Positions 14,617 to 21,871 of a DNA stretch of 64,000 bases are shown one piece after another. Below the pieces are notes generated by a model, which made no database searches, had not been told where the DNA came from, and saw only the letters and a list, made by a program, of their open reading frames with translations. Position 1 is the stretch's first letter. Each line of letters begins with the position of its first letter. The DNA is taken from contig NZ_CP133548.1 of the NCBI RefSeq assembly GCF_031198435.1, forward strand, positions 2,638,001 to 2,702,000, written 5' to 3'. The DNA is from Pleionea litopenaei (GTDB taxonomy: Bacteria > Pseudomonadota > Gammaproteobacteria > Enterobacterales > Kangiellaceae). The translations under genes were made by a program, and so were the position numbers.

Positions 14617-17600
14617 ATGAATTTCAAATTTTCTTTAAACCAGTATCGAATTCAAACCGCCCAAATAGTTCCCATTTTACTATTTGTGTGCCTGCTATTG
14701 ACGATCACAGGGGTTAAAGCGAACGACTACCTAGAAAAGCTTAGTTTTAATCATATAAATAGCAGTGACGGGCTCCCGCAAAATACCGTGAGCGCCATGT
14801 TACAAGATCAACATGGCTTTTTATGGATAGGGACGCATGATGGTCTGCATAAATACGATGGCTATGAGTTTACTTCGTACAAGTATGACTCAAAGAATTC
14901 AAACTCTCTTTCAAGTAATGTTATTACCGCATTACTTGAAGATTCAAACGGAATGTTATGGGTCGGTACCGCCCAAGGGGGGCTTAATCGACTCGATCCG
15001 AAAACTGGCATAGCCACTCGATTTACTGCATCGGCAAGCGATTTTAGCAGTTTAAGTCACAATCAAGTGACATCGTTGCACTTAGATCAACAAAAGCGCT
15101 TATGGATCGGTACTTTTAATGGATTAAATCTCTATCAACCAGACACTAAGAATTTCGTTCACTTTTATCATAATCCTCTCGATGGCCAATCGATACCCAA
15201 TGGCAGTGTCTCAGCCATTACCAGTGATGGTAAAGAAGGCTTGTTTGTCGCTACCACCGATATGCTCAGCTGGTTCGATACAGAGCAATTAGCCTTTCAC
15301 CGCTTTGATAAACAAGACTCGCCAACACGAATCAATGCTTTATACCTTGATGAAGACAACAGCTTGTGGATCGGAACTCAGTTAGACGGTCTTTATCACT
15401 TGATCAACAACAACTATGATTTTCGACAGTTTGCTCATAGCCGCAATAACTCACGCTCACTAAGCTCAAATAACGTGCAAACCATCATGCGCGATTCGAA
15501 AGGTAATCTGTGGGTGGGCACAGAACAAGGCGGGTTAAATTTAAAACCACGGGCCAGCAATGAGTTCTACCATTTTCAGCGCAATGCAGCCGATAACCAC
15601 AGCTTATCCATTAATGATGTTTGGACATTACTGGAAGACCAATCGGGACAAATATGGATTGGAACCGCGGGTGGCGGATTAAACAAGACCACGCCGTACT
15701 TTCAAAACTTTTCGCGTTTACAACATTCACCTTTTGACAGTAATAGTCTTTCGCACAACTTCGTTTGGAATATCGCACAAGACGGAGAAGGTATTTTATG
15801 GATAGCGACCTTAAATGGAATCGATCGCTACGATCCGACGACTCAAAGCTACCAGCACTATAACGAATTTTATGACCAAGATGGAAAGCAAATTAGTAAT
15901 CGAATTACAACGATTGCAATTGATCAAGATGGAATCATTTGGTTTGGTAACCAACAAGGTCAAGTGGCCAAATTTAATCCTCAGACCGATCGTAAAAAGG
16001 CGCAAGTGTTCGACCGAAGCGGATTTATTCATGGGAGTTTTAGTAATAATCGCATTCGCATGATCACCAGTGATCGAATGAATAATATTTGGGTTGCAAC
16101 CGACGAAGGTTTAGCTCTGCTGAATCATGAAGATGGCAGTATTATCGAAGACTTTCGTTACGCATCAGTCGGCGAATTAGGAACGTCAGCTGTGTACACC
16201 ATGTTTCAAGATGATCAAGGTATTATGTGGTTTGGTACATGGGATAGTGGATTACAAAGATACGACCCAGAGTTTCGTCAAACATTAACGTTTAGAAATA
16301 ACAGCGACAACGATCTAAGCTTAAGTGACGATACCGTTCGATCCATTTACCAAGATAATCAAGGCAACCTATGGATCGGAACCTATAACGGCTTAAACTT
16401 ATTACGCCACCAAGATAGAATTAATGGGAATTTTGTTTTCTATTCTTTCACTGAAAAAGATGGCTTACCCAATAACTCAGTCTATGGAATTATTGCTGAT
16501 GACTCAGGCTACTTGTGGTTAAGTACCAATAAAGGCTTGAGCCGCTTTAACCCCGATACTCAAAAATTCAAAAACTTCACTAACATAGATGGATTACCGG
16601 CTGACGAGTTTAATGGTAACGCCGTGTTAAAGTCACAAACGGGTTTGTTGTACTTCGGGAGTGTTTCAGGAGTTGCCGTTATTAATCCAAATGGGATTTC
16701 TGAAAGCCAATTCAAACCCACAAAAGTGATCACCGAAATTCAAGTTAACGGACGTCAAGTTCTTGAGCCGCAAAAGTGGTACCCCATGACTTCGTTAGAA
16801 CTCGAACACTTTCAAAATAACCTTCAACTCAAGTTTAGTGCACTCGATCTTCAAACGCCGCAGCGAATTTCTTACGCTTATCGTTTGCTTCCTTATGAAA
16901 CCGAGTGGCGAAATGTTACTGGAAAAAATACAGCTATATACGGAAATTTAAGTTCTGGAAAATATCAATTTCAATTTAAATCAACCAATAGTGATGAGAT
17001 TTGGTTTGATGATAGTTACAACCTAGACTTAATCATTCACCCGCCGATCTGGGCAACTTGGTGGGCTTATTCTTTATATTTAGCACTACTCATTTCTGTG
17101 ATCAGTTTTTACATTTATCGACATGCAAAAAAATTAAAAGAACAGCAAGAAATTAATGAGCACTTGTTAAGAGTTGATAAACTTAAAGATGAGTTCCTAG
17201 CTAATACATCTCATGAGTTAAGAACGCCACTCAATGGCATTATTGGTATTGCTGAAAGCTTAAGAGAAGGCATCGCAGGACCATTAAATGACAAAACTCA
17301 AGGTCATTTAAATTTAATTATCGATAGTGGTAAGCGACTTGCACATCAAGTTAATGAAATATTGGACTTTAAAAAACTTAGACATCATGGTCTATTGCTG
17401 AGTAAAGGTCCGGTCGACTTACGTGTCGCAGCGAAAGTTGTAATCAACTTATTAAAACCGTTAGCCGAAGAAAAGCAACTCCAATTGACTAACTCTTTGC
17501 CCCAGTTCTTACCACCGGTATTAGCTGACGAAAATCGCTTACGACAAATTCTATATAATTTGTTAGGAAATGCGATCAAGTATACCGACGAAGGTTTTAT

Positions 17601-19032
17601 TGAACTTACCGCACGAATCGTTGAAGGACGAATTGAGATTTGTGTCAAAGATAGTGGAATTGGAATTGCATCCGACAAACTAAAAGTTATCTTTAAACCT
17701 TTTGAGCAGTTGGAATACGCTGGTAAAAGTTTAAAAAGTGGTACCGGGTTAGGTTTAGCGGTTACGCGACAGTTAATCGAATTACATGATGGTCAAATTT
17801 GGGTTAAGTCAAAAGAAAAATTAGGTTCGTCCTTTTTCTTCACGCTACCTATTTGTGATGAACAAGATGCTATTGGATCCAAGCCCATTATGGCTGAACC
17901 CAGTATAATGACTCCTGCTCTAAAACCTATGAAGCCAGCATTGATTGAGCAACCAAGTCCATCACAACAACAAGCACATATCTTGATTGTTGATGATGAT
18001 GCTCTTAATCGACAAGTATTGAGCGACTTTTTGACCATGCACAATTATCGAGTCAGCGAAGCCATTGACGGCCAAGAAGCGGTGGAATGCATTCAGAAAG
18101 AACAGTTCGATTTGGTGATTCTTGATGTGATGATGCCACGCATGTCAGGATTTGAAGCCACTGAAAAAATCAGACAATCTTTTTCTTTGCTAGAGCTGCC
18201 AATTTTATTGCTCTCAGCGAAAAATCAGCCAGAAGATATAAATACCGGGCTTTCGATTGGAGCGAACGATTATATTAGCAAACCCATCGATCGCAGCATT
18301 TTAATGGCGCGTGTCTCAAACCTTTTGTTGCTGCGCCGAGTGTTTCATGCCCAAGAAGAAAGCCTACGTCTAAAAGCCATGGAGCAAACTTGCGATCAAT
18401 TAGGTCGGTATTTTCCAAGGCAATTGGTTGAAAGAATCGTTGATGGAAAAGATTTCAAAGATATTCAACCAGAGCGTCGCTGTATTTCAGTACTGTTTGC
18501 AGACTTGGTAGGATTTACCGAATTCTCAGATCGCTTTGAACCTGAAACCGTCACGGATGTATTAAACGAATTTCTATCAACCATGAGTCGCATAATTTCG
18601 CAACACAATGGCTTGCTTAATGAAGTTCTTGGTGATGGTTTGGTTGTATTATTTGGCGCTCTTGAGCACTTAGATAAAGAATCACAAGCCATTCAAGCCG
18701 CTCAGCTTGCTATTGAAATGCAAGAAAGTATTAAACAGCTCGCTGAAAAGTGGCGTGCAACAGGCTTAGATCAATCGCTTCAATTACGCATAGGCATTCA
18801 TCAATCTTACGTAACACTCGGAAACTTCGGTTCAGATGAAATGATTGTCTTTCGGGCGGTGGGCTCTGGAGTTAATTTAGCCGCAAGAATCCAATCCTTG
18901 TGTGAGCCGGGAGATGTACTGGTTAGCTATCCTATTTTTGCCCAAGCAGAATCTCAGTTCGACTTCGATCTAGTTGATGAATTTAACTTCAAGGGCTTTA
19001 ACCACAGCCATCGAATTTACAAAATGCGTTAG
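14617..19032 (+). CDS. Propeller sensor hybrid histidine kinase fused to receiver and class III nucleotidyl cyclase
   Basis: A 1471-residue membrane sensor. Order: signal/anchor helix about 15-35; Reg_prop beta-propeller repeats about 40-720 (many copies like GNLWIGT, GGLN); Y_Y_Y domain about 735-808; transmembrane helix about 812-833; HisKA with H866 (SHELRTPL); HATPase (NLLGNAIKY, GTGLGLAV); receiver with phospho-acceptor D1170 (LDVMMPRMSG); class III cyclase about 1285-1470. In the cyclase, metal ligands D1296 and D1340 and transition-state residues N1420 and R1424 are present. The purine-selecting lysine is E1336 and the second selector is R1413, so ATP or GTP use is unclear. Classical hybrid two-component sensors end in an AraC domain; here a cyclase takes its place. 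Confidence 0.9.
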   Translation: MNFKFSLNQYRIQTAQIVPILLFVCLLLTITGVKANDYLEKLSFNHINSSDGLPQNTVSAMLQDQHGFLWIGTHDGLHKYDGYEFTSYKYDSKNSNSLSSNVITALLEDSNGMLWVGTAQGGLNRLDPKTGIATRFTASASDFSSLSHNQVTSLHLDQQKRLWIGTFNGLNLYQPDTKNFVHFYHNPLDGQSIPNGSVSAITSDGKEGLFVATTDMLSWFDTEQLAFHRFDKQDSPTRINALYLDEDNSLWIGTQLDGLYHLINNNYDFRQFAHSRNNSRSLSSNNVQTIMRDSKGNLWVGTEQGGLNLKPRASNEFYHFQRNAADNHSLSINDVWTLLEDQSGQIWIGTAGGGLNKTTPYFQNFSRLQHSPFDSNSLSHNFVWNIAQDGEGILWIATLNGIDRYDPTTQSYQHYNEFYDQDGKQISNRITTIAIDQDGIIWFGNQQGQVAKFNPQTDRKKAQVFDRSGFIHGSFSNNRIRMITSDRMNNIWVATDEGLALLNHEDGSIIEDFRYASVGELGTSAVYTMFQDDQGIMWFGTWDSGLQRYDPEFRQTLTFRNNSDNDLSLSDDTVRSIYQDNQGNLWIGTYNGLNLLRHQDRINGNFVFYSFTEKDGLPNNSVYGIIADDSGYLWLSTNKGLSRFNPDTQKFKNFTNIDGLPADEFNGNAVLKSQTGLLYFGSVSGVAVINPNGISESQFKPTKVITEIQVNGRQVLEPQKWYPMTSLELEHFQNNLQLKFSALDLQTPQRISYAYRLLPYETEWRNVTGKNTAIYGNLSSGKYQFQFKSTNSDEIWFDDSYNLDLIIHPPIWATWWAYSLYLALLISVISFYIYRHAKKLKEQQEINEHLLRVDKLKDEFLANTSHELRTPLNGIIGIAESLREGIAGPLNDKTQGHLNLIIDSGKRLAHQVNEILDFKKLRHHGLLLSKGPVDLRVAAKVVINLLKPLAEEKQLQLTNSLPQFLPPVLADENRLRQILYNLLGNAIKYTDEGFIELTARIVEGRIEICVKDSGIGIASDKLKVIFKPFEQLEYAGKSLKSGTGLGLAVTRQLIELHDGQIWVKSKEKLGSSFFFTLPICDEQDAIGSKPIMAEPSIMTPALKPMKPALIEQPSPSQQQAHILIVDDDALNRQVLSDFLTMHNYRVSEAIDGQEAVECIQKEQFDLVILDVMMPRMSGFEATEKIRQSFSLLELPILLLSAKNQPEDINTGLSIGANDYISKPIDRSILMARVSNLLLLRRVFHAQEESLRLKAMEQTCDQLGRYFPRQLVERIVDGKDFKDIQPERRCISVLFADLVGFTEFSDRFEPETVTDVLNEFLSTMSRIISQHNGLLNEVLGDGLVVLFGALEHLDKESQAIQAAQLAIEMQESIKQLAEKWRATGLDQSLQLRIGIHQSYVTLGNFGSDEMIVFRAVGSGVNLAARIQSLCEPGDVLVSYPIFAQAESQFDFDLVDEFNFKGFNHSHRIYKMR

Positions 19033-19080
19033 TGTTGACACGAGACAATCATCGAACGGGGTTAAATTAAGAAAATTATA

Positions 19081-19614
19081 TTATGAAAAGTCGTCGGGAA
19101 TTTTAGCGAGGCGATAATTCTGGTTATTGATCCAAAGCTTAAACTGCTCTAACCATTGTTCTGCTGCTTCTTTATCTTTTTCAGTGAGCATGGACTTAAG
19201 ATCGATGAGGGAACTTTGGGCATTCTTTTTCACGTTCTTGGCGACGGGGCTAGCATTTTCAGCCGCTAGGGTAAACCAAACAGACGCCATCATCTTACTC
19301 TCTTTCACACCTGTGCCACGATAATAGAGTACCCCCAAGTTATACTGTGCACCGGCATGATTACGAATGGCCGCTTGAAAATAATAATCGACAGCTTTGG
19401 GTAGATTTTGACGAACCGAAGTATCAGCTGGAGGAGATAGATACAGATTACCGAGCAAGAATTGTGCATTAGGATCACCAAGCTCAGCTTGGTGCTTTAA
19501 ATGCCCCAGCTGAGTAAAGTAGATGGACGTCCCCCCTTGCCGATAACTACTGTTACCAGCATAAGCGAAAGTACCAAGTACTAAGCATAGAATCCCTAAT
19601 AGTTTACCGGCCAT
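19081..19614 (-). CDS. Secreted Sel1-repeat protein
   Basis: A 177-residue protein with signal peptide MAGKLLGILCLVLGTFAYA. It carries Sel1-like helical repeats: AELGDPNAQFLLGNLYL about 42-58, NHAGAQYNLGVLYYRGTGV about 84-102, and MASVWFTLAAENAS about 107-120. Sel1 repeats mediate protein-protein contacts. It is convergent with the sensor-cyclase gene 48 bp away. Partner unknown. Confidence 0.75.
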   Translation of the reverse strand: MAGKLLGILCLVLGTFAYAGNSSYRQGGTSIYFTQLGHLKHQAELGDPNAQFLLGNLYLSPPADTSVRQNLPKAVDYYFQAAIRNHAGAQYNLGVLYYRGTGVKESKMMASVWFTLAAENASPVAKNVKKNAQSSLIDLKSMLTEKDKEAAEQWLEQFKLWINNQNYRLAKIPDDFS

Positions 19615-19760
19615 ACACCAAGCTTTTCAGCTTAACCTCAATTAACATAACTTACTAATTTAACACGACTTCTACAAAATTAATCGATAATACCTGTATC
19701 AATCTATACTATTAATTACTAATCTGTAACAATTGGTACTATTCACACTTGCACTTAAGC

Positions 19761-19794
19761 CGTTCAAATAGTCTCCTATACGCCAATTTGAACG
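19761..19794. promoter_or_regulatory. 9-bp inverted repeat upstream of CRP-like gene
   Basis: CGTTCAAAT (19761-19769) and ATTTGAACG (19786-19794) are perfect reverse complements 16 bp apart, ending 13-19 nt before the possible start codons. It could be an operator (autoregulation) or an mRNA hairpin beside the ribosome site. It does not resemble the TGTGA-TCACA CRP box. Confidence 0.45.
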
Positions 19795-19813
19795 CCTGTG
19801 AGTCTAGTTGAAA

Positions 19814-20497
19814 ATGTTTGAAGTCAGTCGAATACAGAGCAGATATTTTATGGAATTATCCGAATTTCCAATCTTCAAAGACCTAGATAGCGCAATTATC
19901 AAAGAGATCAGCCAATTATTGCACTATCGGCAGTTTCCTAAGAAAACCCAAATCGTCGTTGAAGGTGATCCGTCGCACAGCATGTATTTTATATTGGATG
20001 GACGAGTCAAAGTATACCTAGACGATGATTCAGGTAAGGAAATCGTGGTAAATATTCACGAAAAAGGTCAATTTTTCGGCGAACTTGGTCTCGTAGAAGG
20101 TATTCCAAGAACGGCATCAGTCACCACACTTGAAGATTCAAAATTAGGCATTTTAAACGAACAAGAATTCCGCAAGCTGATGTCGAGCTATCCTGAGTTC
20201 TCAATGACTTTAATGCACAATCTGGTTACCAGATTACGAGAAGCCACAGAGACCATAAGAAAACTCGGTTTGATGGATGTTTATCGTCGTATTGTTGTGA
20301 CCTTCTTGAATATGGCAGAAGAGCACGATGGCAAGTGGATTATTCGAGAAAAATTAACGCAACAAAACATTGCGAGCCGCGTCGGGGCCTCTCGCGAAAT
20401 GGTTGCACGAATTTTGAAAGACCTAAGAACTGGACAATACATTTCGATGGATGACGGCTATATCGTCATCAATAAAGCTTTACCACACTCTTGGTAA
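19814..20497 (+). CDS. CRP/FNR-family transcriptional regulator
   Basis: About 227 residues from ATG 19814; TTG 19808 and ATG 19850 (MELSEFPIF) are alternatives, none with a strong ribosome site. The cyclic-nucleotide-binding beta roll (FGELGLVEGIPRTASV) keeps the Glu and Arg that hold the phosphate and ribose in E. coli CRP. On the C helix, the Thr-Ser pair that touches adenine is Ala-Thr here (RLREATETIRKLG). The HTH (IASRVGASREMVARILKDL) keeps the Arg-Glu-Arg contacts for a TGTGA-type site. No FNR-type cysteine cluster is present. Located about 0.8 kb after the cyclase sensor, it could be its nucleotide receptor; c-di-GMP binding as in Clp is another option. Confidence 0.85.
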   Translation: MFEVSRIQSRYFMELSEFPIFKDLDSAIIKEISQLLHYRQFPKKTQIVVEGDPSHSMYFILDGRVKVYLDDDSGKEIVVNIHEKGQFFGELGLVEGIPRTASVTTLEDSKLGILNEQEFRKLMSSYPEFSMTLMHNLVTRLREATETIRKLGLMDVYRRIVVTFLNMAEEHDGKWIIREKLTQQNIASRVGASREMVARILKDLRTGQYISMDDGYIVINKALPHSW

Positions 20498-20509
20498 ACA
20501 TCTGACGTT

Positions 20510-20554
20510 GAGGGCACTACTCGGCTTTCGAGCTTCTCAGGTTTGCCCTCGATT
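20510..20554 (+). terminator. Nested stem-loop after CRP-like gene
   Basis: GAGGGCA (20510-20516) pairs with TGCCCTC (20544-20550), followed by GATTTTAG. A smaller stem CTCG/CGAG (20520-20532) lies inside. It follows the stop by 13 bp. Likely a terminator, with a short U-run. Confidence 0.45.
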
Positions 20555-20618
20555 TTAGCTAATCGCTCAACGCCCGATCTTGAGAAGAGCATGACGCGAT
20601 CAGCAAAGTTCACGCTGA

Positions 20619-21341
20619 TCAGTGGGCTAAGGCAGATACAACTTCACCAAATGAAAAACTTCCCTCAAACATCGGTTTGCCAACAGTGACACCGTATAAA
20701 TGTTTAAATGAGGGTCCAGATAAACTCAACAAGTCATTCCTACTGTGCACACCACCATGAGCAATTACCGGTAAATCAATACTACTGGCCAATTGCCCAG
20801 CCGCCATAAGACTGTGACCATTCACATGACCTTGCTCAGGAATCTCAGTAAACATTAAGGCAGCAACCCCTTCATCCTTTAATGCTTCGACCCATTCAGA
20901 AAAACTCATACCAACAGCGGGACAATAGCCGTTCTGCCACAGTTGCGCACGCACGTCCATTCCAACAATAATTCGCTCTCCAAGCTCTACAAGTATCAGT
21001 TCAAGCTCGTCTTGCTGGCGTAGTAAGCGTCCACCAACGGTGACCCAATCAGCGCCCGCGTCTAACCAAATTTGAATATCTTCTGAGCTACTCACTCCAC
21101 CACTGATTTGTAATGCTAATTGTGGGAATTCTCGCTTCAAGCGAGTCACCAAAGATAAATGCTCAGGTTGCCTATTTCGAATCGCATCCACATCAACCAC
21201 TTGCACTTGTTTTGCGCCTTGTTCTACCAACACGGAAAACACCTCGATGGGATCATCCATAATCACTTTTTGACGTGATGCTTCGTTGTGGGTATGAACG
21301 CAGCGCCCAGATCGCACGTCGACTACTGGAATCGCTAACAT
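20619..21341 (-). CDS. HisA/HisF-related TIM-barrel protein (not in a his operon)
   Basis: A 240-residue barrel. It keeps the HisA-like first-strand aspartate (AIPVVDVRSG), the mid-barrel aspartate (VGMDVRAQ) and glycine-rich phosphate loops (LQISGGVSSSED, IAHGGVHSRND). The HisA segment around TD-SRDGT reads TEIPEQGH here, and strand features such as VVDVDAIRNRQPEH resemble the uncharacterised HisA-like family of methylotrophs and archaea. So it is probably not the histidine enzyme. No his genes are next to it. Function unknown; a phosphorylated sugar-type ligand is likely from the loops. Confidence 0.65.
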   Translation of the reverse strand: MLAIPVVDVRSGRCVHTHNEASRQKVIMDDPIEVFSVLVEQGAKQVQVVDVDAIRNRQPEHLSLVTRLKREFPQLALQISGGVSSSEDIQIWLDAGADWVTVGGRLLRQQDELELILVELGERIIVGMDVRAQLWQNGYCPAVGMSFSEWVEALKDEGVAALMFTEIPEQGHVNGHSLMAAGQLASSIDLPVIAHGGVHSRNDLLSLSGPSFKHLYGVTVGKPMFEGSFSFGEVVSALAH

Positions 21342-21513
21342 TGAAGTACCCTTTAAAAATTTTTAGCCCATACGATCAATAATAGACAGTTTTCGACAAT
21401 TGTCATGCTTGAAATCTTTATATACAACTCTCTTATTTCTTACTATTGATCACTCATAAGTAGAGTGACACAATAGTCAGTTAAATCGACCTTAAGTCTC
21501 ACTAACCGCTTGA

Positions 21514-21795
21514 ATGAAACGCGCTAACCTCTTGCTAATAGGATTATTATTCAGCCTTTGGGCCAGTGCTCAATGGGCGGTAATCGATCATATTTACAGC
21601 GAGCAGCATCAGGTTTCTGGCGTTTGTGATTGGTGCTTTAATCATAATAAGTCGAGTGACGATTATTTAGTTTCATCGCACATTACGTCGGTTGCAAAGA
21701 ATGCTATTGCTCCGCCAGTGCCTACCCAATATGAGAGCTATGAAAGCTCCCTAAATTACACACTTCCTGCGATTCGTGCGCCACCTTTAAGTTAA
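21514..21795 (+). CDS. Small secreted Cys/His protein (DUF2946-like), zinc-receptor partner
   Basis: A 93-residue protein with signal sequence MKRANLLLIGLLFSLWASA. The mature part has possible metal-binding residues (IDHIYSEQHQ, GVCDWCFNH, SSH) and ends AIRAPPLS, an ending typical of DUF2946-type proteins. Such small proteins often precede TonB receptors for zinc or copper. It lies 76 bp upstream of the ZnuD-like gene in the same direction, with a small perfect stem-loop between them. Role in metal handling is inference. Confidence 0.6.
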   Translation: MKRANLLLIGLLFSLWASAQWAVIDHIYSEQHQVSGVCDWCFNHNKSSDDYLVSSHITSVAKNAIAPPVPTQYESYESSLNYTLPAIRAPPLS

Positions 21796-21821
21796 GAAAT
21801 ATCCGTTCTATTTCAATGAGA

Positions 21822-21839
21822 TTTGAGCATTAGCTCAAA
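21822..21839 (+). other. 7-bp perfect stem-loop between DUF2946-like and TonB receptor genes
   Basis: TTTGAGC (21822-21828), loop ATTA, GCTCAAA (21833-21839). A compact hairpin without U-run; it could tune expression of the downstream receptor or end the short transcript. Confidence 0.4.
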
Positions 21840-21871
21840 CTGTATTTATTTCTTACTAATAAGGGTGCGAA

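Noticed and set aside
20598-20620. GATCAGC/GCTGATC stem as hisA-like terminator
   Set aside because: It overlaps the stop codon and has no U-run on the minus strand; evidence too thin.
21395-21404. Palindrome GACAATTGTC as a Zur or NagR site
   Set aside because: Too short and matches neither consensus; no second half-sites nearby.
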